A stretch of DNA of 14,144 nucleotides from Ignavibacteriales bacterium (GTDB lineage Bacteria; Bacteroidota; Ignavibacteria; Ignavibacteriales; Melioribacteraceae): assembly GCA_016929735.1 (NCBI GenBank), contig JAFGID010000136.1:1-14144 (forward strand), in the 5' to 3' direction. The notes below the pieces were generated by a model, which made no database searches, had not been told where the DNA came from, and worked only from the letters and a program-made list of their open reading frames with translations. Within the stretch, counting starts at the first letter, position 1. Each line of letters opens with the position of its first letter. Shown piece after piece: positions 1-6,178 of this stretch. The position numbers and the translations under genes were made by a program.

Positions 1-1292
1 CTAGCGTGGGCGTATTGAATGTAGAAAACAGGATTTTCATCAGAATGCTTTTTTGCAAGCTCTAAATCAAAATTTAAATGGCTATTGATACTTCTCATTA
101 TGAAAAAATATCGGACTACATCAGCACCTACCTCATCAACTAATTCATCAAGGGTAATAAAGTTTGCTTTTCGTGTTGACATTTTTACAACGTTTCCTTT
201 TTCCATAATAGTAACAAATTGGTGTATCAAGACTTTCAATTTTGTTATATCATACCTAAGAGCACTTACACCAGCCACGACATCCGGATATGTAGCATTA
301 TGGTCGGAACCAAATAAATCAATCATTAAATCATAACCACGTTGATATTTAGTAACATGGTAAGCAATATCGGGCAAGCGGTAGGTCGGTTCACCTGTAG
401 ACTTTACAATTACTTTATCCTGTTCTTGTCCAAGTTGCGATAACTTTAACCAAACAGCACCATCTTTTTCATAAGAAAGATTTTTATCCTTATAAGTTTC
501 TAATAGATTTTTAATATCATTTTTTTCATACAACCAATGTTCGTTAAAGAATGAATCCATTCTGATGTTGATATTTTTTAGTGTGTTTTTAATATCATCA
601 AATATTTCTGTTTCGGCAACATTTTGAAAATATTCCAAATTACTATCATTTAATAATTCTTTTCCTTTAGTATCGAAAATCTTTTGTGCAATATCTTTTA
701 TATATTCACCTTGATAATAATCTTCAGGAAAATCTATTTTATCTCCACAAATTTCAACATATCTTATTCTTACAGAATCTGCAAGAATCCTCATTTGACG
801 GCCGGCATTATTAAAATAATATTCGCGGTCAACAGTATATCCAATTGCTTCGAGCATACTTGCAACAGTGTCACCAATGACTGCATTTCTTCCATGACCA
901 ACAGTAAGTGGACCCGTTGGATTCGCTGAAACAAATTCTACTAATGCCTTTTTATTCTTATTTTTTTCAGTTTTTCCATAATTAGAATCTTCACTTGTGA
1001 TTGTTTTAATAATATTACAAATAAAATTAGAATTAAAATATAAATTAATAAAACCCGGTGCGGCAACATCAACCTTATTAATTATTTTAGAATCGTATTC
1101 CAAAGAATCAACAATTTCTTTCGCAATATTCAAAGGAGATTGTTTCAATTGCTTAGCAAGTAGCATTGCCACGTTTGTTGAATAATCACCATATCCCTCT
1201 TGATTTGGGATGGAAAATTTTATGTCAACTTTTCGCAGGTAGTCTAATTTTTCAGATAAATTTTCGAAAATCTGAGTTAAATATTCTTTCAC
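1..1292 (-). CDS. argS: Arginyl-tRNA synthetase (ArgRS), C-terminus cut by window edge
   Basis: Class I aminoacyl-tRNA synthetase that charges tRNA-Arg in the cytoplasm. My translation of the minus strand from GTG at 1292 stays open for 430 codons to the left edge. It shows an N-terminal Add-1-like region, then SANPTGPLTVGHGRN at about 122-136, whose HGRN is the HIGH motif. FGSDHNATYP follows at about residue 330 and the KMSTRK signature at 370-375, then YFFIMRS and HLNFDLELA of the catalytic domain end. Family members are about 550-580 residues, so the missing part is mainly the DALR anticodon-binding domain. The GTG start is chosen because GGAG lies 6 bases upstream (5'-GGAGTAAAAAGTG on the minus strand) and the protein begins as the family does. 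It lies 27 bases after rsfS in the same direction, so the two are probably co-transcribed. No frameshift is seen. Confidence 0.96.
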   Translation of the reverse strand, partial: MKEYLTQIFENLSEKLDYLRKVDIKFSIPNQEGYGDYSTNVAMLLAKQLKQSPLNIAKEIVDSLEYDSKIINKVDVAAPGFINLYFNSNFICNIIKTITSEDSNYGKTEKNKNKKALVEFVSANPTGPLTVGHGRNAVIGDTVASMLEAIGYTVDREYYFNNAGRQMRILADSVRIRYVEICGDKIDFPEDYYQGEYIKDIAQKIFDTKGKELLNDSNLEYFQNVAETEIFDDIKNTLKNINIRMDSFFNEHWLYEKNDIKNLLETYKDKNLSYEKDGAVWLKLSQLGQEQDKVIVKSTGEPTYRLPDIAYHVTKYQRGYDLMIDLFGSDHNATYPDVVAGVSALRYDITKLKVLIHQFVTIMEKGNVVKMSTRKANFITLDELVDEVGADVVRYFFIMRSINSHLNFDLELAKKHSDENPVFYIQYAHA

Positions 1293-1319
1293 TTTTTACT
1301 CCAAGAACAGAAATGAAAT

Positions 1320-1673
1320 TTATGCAGGTTTATCTTCGACAGTTACAGTTGGAGCATCACTCCAGAGTTTCTCAAGATTATAATAACTACGAGTATCTAA
1401 TTTGAAAATATTTACTACAACATCAAAATAATCAATTAAAACCCAATTCAAGGAATCATAACCTTCTATATGATAATGTTTGATTCCTTCGTCACGCAAT
1501 TTATCCTGAATTTCGTCAGCAATTGCTTTGACCTGTGTATCGGAATCTGCAGAACAAATCACAAAATAATCCGCAACATTGGATATTTTTTTTATATCCA
1601 TTATTTTTATATCGTAGCCTTTTTTAGATAAAATTAGGTTGGAAATTTTTATAGCCAAATTTTTTGCAGTCAA
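1320..1673 (-). CDS. rsfS: Ribosomal silencing factor RsfS (YbeB/Iojap family)
   Basis: Small cytoplasmic protein of 117 residues. The family binds ribosomal protein L14 on the 50S subunit and blocks joining to 30S, lowering translation in stationary phase or starvation. The sequence has the family hallmarks: KGYDIKIMDIKKIS, VADYFVICSADSDTQVKAIADEI in the first half, then HYHIEGYDSLNWVLIDYFDVVVNIF and a C-terminal YYNLEKLWSDA. Full length for the family. The start is TTG at 1673, supported by a strong AAGGAG 5 bases upstream and by no better in-frame ATG. It follows the LytR_C gene by 9 bases, with the SD beginning at that gene's stop codon, which suggests translational coupling. argS follows. 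Confidence 0.95.
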   Translation of the reverse strand: MTAKNLAIKISNLILSKKGYDIKIMDIKKISNVADYFVICSADSDTQVKAIADEIQDKLRDEGIKHYHIEGYDSLNWVLIDYFDVVVNIFKLDTRSYYNLEKLWSDAPTVTVEDKPA

Positions 1674-1682
1674 ATTTTCTCC

Positions 1683-2162
1683 TTATTGAAATGGTTTTAG
1701 TTTATTATAATCTTTTCCAATTATTACAGTCACGTCAGTAAAATAATCTATATTGATTTGAGTGATAACATTACTTTTATCTATTCCCAGCACTTTTGCA
1801 GTGTAATTAGCATTTGCAATATTTCCAATTCTATCAATAACCATAGATTCTTTAACATCAAAAACTTTGTAATTGCCATAATTAACAACATCGAAATTAT
1901 TATTACGAAGATAATCTGTAAATCTATCTGCTAAACCCGAGACACCACATCCATTCAAAACTTCAACCTGAATTATGTCCTCAACATCTTCTTTTTGATT
2001 TGTTGGTTGATCCAAGCCCTTATCTGTAATTTTAATAAATATAGAATATAGAAGATATAAAATGATTGCAGCTAATAAAAAGACAACAATATTAAGGAAA
2101 GTATTTATTGAAGAGGTTTTAAAATCAATATTATTGTTATTTCTTTGATTATCTTTTTTCAT
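1683..2162 (-). CDS. Membrane-anchored LytR_C-domain protein
   Basis: Protein of 159 residues with a short, basic, Asn-rich cytoplasmic N-terminus (1-21), one hydrophobic segment at about 22-44 (LNIVVFLLAAIILYLLYSIF) and an acidic linker. A LytR/CpsA/Psr C-terminal (LytR_C) domain follows at about 65-149, recognised by VEVLNGCGVSGLADRFTDYLR and a final VTVIIGKDYNKL. The LytR-CpsA-Psr catalytic phosphotransferase domain is absent, so this is a stand-alone LytR_C protein, expected to face the periplasm from the inner membrane. The function of isolated LytR_C domains is not established; a role in the cell envelope is inference. The ATG at 2162 has no clear SD. It lies 26 bases after the exported protein gene and 9 before rsfS. 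LytR_C genes beside rsfS are a pairing I recall from related bacteria. Confidence 0.82.
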   Translation of the reverse strand: MKKDNQRNNNNIDFKTSSINTFLNIVVFLLAAIILYLLYSIFIKITDKGLDQPTNQKEDVEDIIQVEVLNGCGVSGLADRFTDYLRNNNFDVVNYGNYKVFDVKESMVIDRIGNIANANYTAKVLGIDKSNVITQINIDYFTDVTVIIGKDYNKLKPFQ

Positions 2163-2188
2163 TCTGAATAAAAACCGAGAAATAATAA

Positions 2189-2689
2189 TTAATCGTCGAA
2201 ACCATAATAAAAATTATCGTATAACAAACTTTTTCTGTGAAAATATGAACTATTATATGGATTATAAAAACCAGGTGGTATTTGGTTGAATTGTAAGGTT
2301 AATTTCGAATTTTCTGATATTTTATATTTTAATTGTGCCCGAGTTAAATATACGCCATTAATCTGATTAGCAAACTCGTCCCCGAAAGAACTATATGGTG
2401 AGTTTACAAAACTCACATCTGCTTGAATACTTAAATCATCATTAAAATTATATTGCATACGATTAGTATAAACACCTAAAGCTATTCCGTGATTTCCAAA
2501 TGTAGAATAGGACATTGAGAAAGTATGTCGCATCGAAAAATTATTCGGATTAATAAATCCCAACAATAGACTTGATCCATTCTCCTCTGAAAAATTAACT
2601 GAAAAATCTACTGGTTTATTTGCATCTTCTTTGTACTGAGAAAACAGAATACCCGAAAAAATAAAGAAGTATAAAATTATGTTTTTCAT
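2189..2689 (-). CDS. Small exported protein of unknown function
   Basis: I do not recognise a named family for this 166-residue protein. It begins with a clear signal peptide (MKNIILYFFIFSGILFSQ, cleavage probable after FSQ at 18). The mature part alternates polar and aromatic/hydrophobic residues (HTFSMSYSTFGNHGIALGVYTNRMQYNF, LSIQADVSFVNS, LKYKISENSKLTLQFNQI), as in outer-membrane or periplasmic beta-strand proteins. Its tail is rich in Tyr, Asn and Pro (GFYNPYNSSYF) and ends in YYGFDD. It has no lipobox and no cysteine. At this size it could form a small beta barrel or a barrel-associated sheet (inference). The start has AGGTAAG a few bases upstream. It lies upstream of the LytR_C, rsfS and argS genes in one orientation and may head that transcript. 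An AT-rich spacer of 61 bases separates it from the RidA-family gene. Confidence 0.75.
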   Translation of the reverse strand: MKNIILYFFIFSGILFSQYKEDANKPVDFSVNFSEENGSSLLLGFINPNNFSMRHTFSMSYSTFGNHGIALGVYTNRMQYNFNDDLSIQADVSFVNSPYSSFGDEFANQINGVYLTRAQLKYKISENSKLTLQFNQIPPGFYNPYNSSYFHRKSLLYDNFYYGFDD

Positions 2690-2750
2690 ATCTTACCTAA
2701 TCATTTTTATTTGCTTTTACTTCTTAAATTGCAAAAAGTTTCTTAAAGAA

Positions 2751-3206
2751 CTATTTTAATTTCGCAATCATTTCTATTTCTACGGCGGCATTTAAAGGTA
2801 ATCCGTTCACACCAACAGCACTTCTAGCATGTTTGCCCTCTTCTCCGAATAGATTAACGATGAAATCGGATGCCCCATTTGCAATCTTGGGCTGATTAAC
2901 AAAATCATCAGCACTATTTACAAAAACAGTCAACTTCACAATTCTTTCAATTTTGTTAATATCACCAAGCAGATTATTTATTGCACTCAAACAATTAAAA
3001 GCACAAATTTCTGCTGCTTTCATACCCTCTTCTTCAGTTAAATTTTTTCCTACTTTTCCTTTATATTTAATTTCACCATCAACTAATGGCACTTGACCGG
3101 AGGTTAAGATTAAGTTATTAATTTGAATTGCAGGAATATAATTTGCCAGCGGTTTGGGCAAATTCTTGAATTCATAACCGTATTCTTTTAATTTTGTTTC
3201 AATCAT
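2751..3206 (-). CDS. RidA/YjgF/UK114-family protein
   Basis: Member of the RidA superfamily, whose archetype hydrolyses reactive enamine/imine intermediates from PLP enzymes. The sequence (151 residues from the chosen start) shows ANYIPAIQINNLILTSGQVP near residues 21-40, then FNCLSAINNLLGDINKIERIVKLTVFVNS. The C-terminal motif HARSAVGVNGLPLNAAVEIE contains the conserved arginine (R128) and glutamate (E143). The N-terminal KLKEYGYEFKNLPKPLANY matches the longer YjgF-like subgroup rather than classical ~128-residue RidA, so deaminase activity is likely but its substrate is unknown. I take ATG 3206 (preceded by TTGGAT at suitable spacing) over the in-frame TTG at 3218. It is divergent from mazG, and both gene products belong to metabolite or nucleotide clean-up. 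An imperfect hairpin (2737-2752) followed by T5 on the minus strand overlaps the stop and may be a weak terminator. Confidence 0.9.
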   Translation of the reverse strand: MIETKLKEYGYEFKNLPKPLANYIPAIQINNLILTSGQVPLVDGEIKYKGKVGKNLTEEEGMKAAEICAFNCLSAINNLLGDINKIERIVKLTVFVNSADDFVNQPKIANGASDFIVNLFGEEGKHARSAVGVNGLPLNAAVEIEMIAKLK

Positions 3207-3241
3207 TTTGTTATCCAATTTTATAATAATTTTTTTTTATG

Positions 3242-3266
3242 TTGTAAATATACCTTATTTTTACAA
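3242..3266. promoter_or_regulatory. Operator-like inverted repeat in the divergent promoter region
   Basis: A perfect 7-bp inverted repeat, TTGTAAA-N11-TTTACAA, lies in the 109-bp space between the RidA-family start (3206, minus) and mazG (3316, plus). The half-sites are 18 bp centre to centre, the geometry of a dimeric regulator site. The right half coincides with a candidate -35 element of mazG. The region is very AT-rich, so chance is a real possibility, and no known regulator motif is matched. Confidence 0.3.
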
Positions 3267-3290
3267 ATAATAAAATTGTATTTTTATAAA
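3260..3290 (+). promoter_or_regulatory. Candidate promoter of mazG
   Basis: TTTACA (3260-3265) is followed 17 to 19 bases later by TTTATA/TATAAA (3283-3290), a sigma70-like pair that would start transcription near 3297 and give a leader of about 20 bases. The leader carries AGAGGT just before the mazG ATG. mazG is the only plus-strand gene and needs a promoter here. The call rests on AT-rich matches only. Confidence 0.35.
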
Positions 3291-3315
3291 AATTTGTTTT
3301 CATCAAAGAGGTAAA

Positions 3316-4077
3316 ATGAAATCTGCAAAATTTGAGAATTTATTTAGTATTGTACAAAAATTAAGAAAAGAATGCCCTTGGGATAGAGCACAAACAATGG
3401 AATCGCTTAAACCTCAAACTATTGAAGAGGCATACGAAGTAATCGAGGCAATCGAAGATAAAAATTACGAGGAACTCAAAAAGGAGTTAGGTGACTTGTT
3501 ACTCCATGTCTTATTTTATTCCTCAATTGCTGATGAGATAAATGCTTTTAATATAGAAGATGTAATAGATTCAATAACAGAAAAATTGATCAGAAGACAC
3601 CCGCATGTTTTTGGTCACACTATTGCAGAGGACAAAGAAACTGTTAAAACCAATTGGGAACAAATTAAATTAAATGAAGGTCGAAAATCTATTTTAGAAG
3701 GAGTTCCAAGAAGCTTACCAAATCTGCAGCGTGCAGTACGATTACAAGAAAAAGCATCTAAGGTTGGTTTTGATTGGGAGAAAAAAGAAGATGTATGGAA
3801 TAAGGTTATTGAAGAAATTGTCGAAATGAAAGAAGCTGAAAAAGAAAATGATACAAAGGCATTCGAGCAAGAAATGGGAGATGTTTTTTTTGCATTAACA
3901 AATTTTGCTAGATATCTTAATATCAACCCTGAGGAAGCACTAAGAAAGACAAATGAAAAATTTATTAAAAGATTTCAGTTTATAGAAGAACAGATTAACA
4001 AACAAGGAAAGAAAATTTACGAGGTTTCTCTCAAAGAAATGGATAAATATTGGGAAGAAAGTAAGTCTTTATTTTAA
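3316..4077 (+). CDS. mazG: Nucleoside triphosphate pyrophosphohydrolase MazG
   Basis: Cytoplasmic house-cleaning enzyme that hydrolyses NTPs and dNTPs to NMP and pyrophosphate; in E. coli it lowers ppGpp indirectly and removes abnormal nucleotides. The 253-residue protein has the tandem two-domain layout of full-length MazG. Domain 1 has CPWDRAQTMESLKPQTIEEAYEV and ELKKELGDLLLHV, with metal-binding E37, E38, E41, E57 and D60. A linker RRHPHVFG...NWEQIKLNEGR and LEGVPRSLPNLQRAVRLQEKASKVGFDWE leads to domain 2, with EEIVEMKEA and FEQEMGDVFFALTNFARYL (E166, E167, E170, E186, D189). Both Mg-binding sets are present, so both halves may be active. The ATG has AGAGGT upstream. It is the only plus-strand gene, divergent from the RidA-family gene and convergent with phoH; the two stop codons overlap in a TTAA palindrome. 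Confidence 0.97.
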   Translation: MKSAKFENLFSIVQKLRKECPWDRAQTMESLKPQTIEEAYEVIEAIEDKNYEELKKELGDLLLHVLFYSSIADEINAFNIEDVIDSITEKLIRRHPHVFGHTIAEDKETVKTNWEQIKLNEGRKSILEGVPRSLPNLQRAVRLQEKASKVGFDWEKKEDVWNKVIEEIVEMKEAEKENDTKAFEQEMGDVFFALTNFARYLNINPEEALRKTNEKFIKRFQFIEEQINKQGKKIYEVSLKEMDKYWEESKSLF

Positions 4078-5048
4078 TCGTTTGAATTACCATTTTTAAA
4101 TTGTTCGTAGGCATCAATAATTTGCTTTACAAGTTTATGCCTAACAACATCACCCTTATCAAAATAGATGAAAGAAACTCCATCTACATTTTTTAATATT
4201 TCCTGAACTTGAATGAGTCCACTAGTAACATTCCTTGGTAAATCAACTTGAGTAATATCACCTGTAATAATAGCTTTTGAGTTTGGTCCGAGTCGGGTTA
4301 AAAACATTTTCATTTGCATAGTTGTTGCATTCTGTGCTTCATCTAAAATAACATAGGCATAATTCAGCGTTCTTCCACGCATATATGCAAGTGGAACAAT
4401 CTCTATCACCCTTTTTTCAAGATAATTCTTAAGTTGGTCTGTTGGTAAAAAATCTTGCAAAGCATCGTATAAAGGTCTTAGATATGGGTCAACCTTTTCT
4501 TTTAAATCCCCTGGTAAAAATCCCAGACTTTCTCCTGCTTCAACTGCCGGACGTGCTAAGATAATCCTTTTTACATTTCCTTTCTTCAATTCAGCAACAG
4601 CAAAAGCAACCGCCAGATAAGTTTTACCAGTGCCAGCAGGACCTATTGCAAAACATATGTCATTTTTCTTAACACTTTCATAATAACGTGTCTGATTCGG
4701 TGTTTTGCATTTAATTACGTTGTCTTTTGTATATAAAATAATATTATTAAATTCATTATCAGAAACAATTTCCTGTCCTTCAACCGTTAGTTGTATTATT
4801 GTTCTTACATCTTTTTGATTTAGTTTACCGGAAGTGTTAAGGACAAAAATCATCTCTTTGAAAATTTTCTCTACTAAATCAACTTCTTCTTTGATACCCT
4901 TGATAAATACCTGTTCGCCACGTACTGTGACTGTAGCAGTGAATTTATTTTCAATAGGTTGAATATTCGAATCGTTTAGTCCTACTAAAGATAGTAGATC
5001 TACATTATCTAGTTTAAGGGTTTTTTCGACTTGCAAATTATTTTCCAT
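4074..5048 (-). CDS. phoH: PhoH-like ATPase
   Basis: Cytoplasmic P-loop NTPase of the PhoH/YbeZ family, linked to RNA metabolism and ribosome maturation together with the RNase YbeY; its exact reaction is unsettled. An N-terminal KH-like region (about 1-75, with VTVRGEQVFIKGIKEEVDLVEKIF) precedes the ATPase core. Walker A is GPAGTGKT at 136-143, Walker B is VILDEAQNAT at 233-242, and GDITQVDLP follows as a sensor-type motif. The 324 residues are the family length. I choose ATG 5048 over the in-frame TTG at 5069, because that codon lies inside the terminator hairpin and adds a seven-residue peptide foreign to the family. The nearest SD-like GGG is within that hairpin. It lies downstream of the LysM gene and converges with mazG; ybeY is not in the window. 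Confidence 0.95.
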   Translation of the reverse strand: MENNLQVEKTLKLDNVDLLSLVGLNDSNIQPIENKFTATVTVRGEQVFIKGIKEEVDLVEKIFKEMIFVLNTSGKLNQKDVRTIIQLTVEGQEIVSDNEFNNIILYTKDNVIKCKTPNQTRYYESVKKNDICFAIGPAGTGKTYLAVAFAVAELKKGNVKRIILARPAVEAGESLGFLPGDLKEKVDPYLRPLYDALQDFLPTDQLKNYLEKRVIEIVPLAYMRGRTLNYAYVILDEAQNATTMQMKMFLTRLGPNSKAIITGDITQVDLPRNVTSGLIQVQEILKNVDGVSFIYFDKGDVVRHKLVKQIIDAYEQFKNGNSND

Positions 5049-5085
5049 ATAAGATAAAGCCCTTTTCAAATTATTGAAAAGGGCT
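5049..5085 (-). terminator. Rho-independent terminator of the lipoprotein-LysM transcript
   Basis: A perfect 12-bp stem (5058-5069 with 5074-5085; arm AGCCCTTTTCAA) has a 4-base loop and, on the minus strand, is followed by the T-rich TTATCTTAT. It lies 29 bases past the LysM stop codon and ends only about 9 bases before the phoH ATG, so it also forms, or sits in, the phoH leader. On the plus strand the following bases are A-rich, so it acts in the minus direction. Confidence 0.8.
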
Positions 5086-5114
5086 CATAAAAAAATTACT
5101 ATAAATTAAAAGAA

Positions 5115-5810
5115 TTAGTTTTGTGGAGGTGGAGCAGGTTTATAATTCTTTCTCATTTTTTCATATTTAGCTTTTTCGTCAACTGTTAATTCAGGAATCT
5201 TGAATACTTGTTTTGGATAAATCAAGTCAGGATTCTTGATTTGGTCTCTGTTAGCTTTGTAGATAACTGGCCATGCAAAAGCATTGTCATAAATATCTCT
5301 CTTCTTAGCAATGTTCCAGAGACAGTCTCCTTTAACAACGGTATAAGTATTAGCTTTAGGAGCTTCTTCTATCCAAGCATCAAGCTTCTTTTGTAGTTGA
5401 TTGTGAACTTTGTCAAAGAATTCTGGAAGTGCACTTCTTTTATCTTTTTTCAATGCATCCAATTCAGCTTGTCTGTCAGCTTTTGGAGCTTCTTTTCTGT
5501 TGATTTTGCTTTCAAGTGCATTTACTTGATTTCTGAAAGCATCAACCCCATTTTTGTCTGAGTCAACGAGAGCATATAATTCATCCATAGCTTCGTCAAC
5601 GGTTTTCATACCTTGATATTGAGCTTTTAAGCTATTAACATCATTGTTGCAGCCATTAAGTTCAGTTGTTAACTGAGCTTTCTTTGTTTGTAGAGCTGCC
5701 ATTTCCTGTTCCCATTGTTCCATCGTCATCTCTTCTTCCTGAGCAAATGTACTAATTGAGAAGAGCATTAACAATGCAAACAAAGCGACTAAAATCTTAT
5801 AAAATTTCAT
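5115..5810 (-). CDS. Secreted coiled-coil protein with C-terminal LysM domain
   Basis: Exported envelope protein of 231 residues. The signal peptide spans 1-23 (hydrophobic run then STFAQ, cleavage probable after A23 or Q24). A long, charged, helical coiled-coil region follows at about 26-150, rich in Glu, Lys, Gln and Ala, with one cysteine at 54. A LysM domain at about 155-206 has TYTVVKGDCLWNIAKKRDIY, WPVIYKANRDQIKNPDLIYPKQVFKIP, and then a charged helix and Pro-rich tail (APPPQ). LysM binds the glycan chains of peptidoglycan, so the protein probably spans or organises the periplasm. Cys163 replaces the usual Thr/Ser of GDTLW. A strong AAGGAG lies 7 bases before the ATG. It is 20 bases after the lipoprotein gene, and the pair is followed by a terminator, so they form a two-gene operon. 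No enzymatic domain is seen. Confidence 0.9.
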   Translation of the reverse strand: MKFYKILVALFALLMLFSISTFAQEEEMTMEQWEQEMAALQTKKAQLTTELNGCNNDVNSLKAQYQGMKTVDEAMDELYALVDSDKNGVDAFRNQVNALESKINRKEAPKADRQAELDALKKDKRSALPEFFDKVHNQLQKKLDAWIEEAPKANTYTVVKGDCLWNIAKKRDIYDNAFAWPVIYKANRDQIKNPDLIYPKQVFKIPELTVDEKAKYEKMRKNYKPAPPPQN

Positions 5811-5830
5811 TTAATTTCTCCTTTCTTTAA

Positions 5831-6097
5831 TTAATAACCTAGAGTTTTTAAATTCTTTTGAGTTTCAGCTTTGTCGTTCTCAATTTTGTCTAATTGAGCT
5901 TGTCTGTCAGCAATGTCTCTCTCAATTTTTGATTTCTGGTTTTTGCAGTCAGCTAATTGCTGTTCGAGGCTTTTTACTTCCTGTCTCAGCTTATTTAGCT
6001 CAGCCATTTGCTCTTCGCTTGGACCATTGCAACCTACTGCACCAGCAAAAAATAGAATTGCTACGGTTACACTAAGCAATTTTTTGATTTTGGTCAT
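5831..6097 (-). CDS. Small coiled-coil lipoprotein
   Basis: Lipoprotein of 88 residues. The signal sequence has Lys at 3, 5 and 6, a hydrophobic core and the lipobox AVGC, so Cys23 would be lipidated after cleavage. The mature part (24-88) is almost entirely one heptad-rich, charged coiled coil (MAELNKLRQEVKSLEQQLADC, KSKIERDIADRQAQLDKIEN) with a second cysteine at 51. It resembles Lpp-type structural lipoproteins in size and layout but lacks Lpp's C-terminal Arg-Lys, ending in LKTLGY. The start has a near-perfect AGGAGG 6 bases upstream, so high expression is likely. It is the first gene of a pair with the secreted LysM protein, suggesting a joint role tethering outer membrane and cell wall (inference). 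The 81-bp AT-rich space before it must contain the promoter; no convincing boxes are visible. Confidence 0.88.
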   Translation of the reverse strand: MTKIKKLLSVTVAILFFAGAVGCNGPSEEQMAELNKLRQEVKSLEQQLADCKNQKSKIERDIADRQAQLDKIENDKAETQKNLKTLGY

Positions 6098-6178
6098 TTG
6101 AATCCTCCTGTTAAAAAATGATTTAGTTAATTAAATAAAAATTGTGAAAAAGTTACTATTAAGATAATAAAAATATTA

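Noticed and set aside
85..1405. Several short plus-strand open frames
   Set aside because: They are antisense to argS and rsfS, whose minus-strand frames are intact and carry family motifs; the plus-strand peptides resemble nothing and have no ribosome site.
2737..2752. Possible terminator after the RidA-family gene
   Set aside because: The stem is short, AT-rich and has a mismatch; the T5 run is suggestive but too weak to list as a separate feature.
3207..3218. TTG start for the RidA-family gene at 3218
   Set aside because: ATG 3206 has TTGGAT at suitable spacing, and the extra four residues are not family sequence.
3615..3926. Minus-strand frame of 103 codons inside mazG
   Set aside because: Antisense shadow of a well-conserved mazG region; Ser/Phe-rich translation typical of such shadows and no SD.
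5049..5069. Upstream TTG start for phoH at 5069
   Set aside because: The codon lies inside the terminator stem, has no SD, and the added seven residues are not part of the family; ATG 5048 is preferred.
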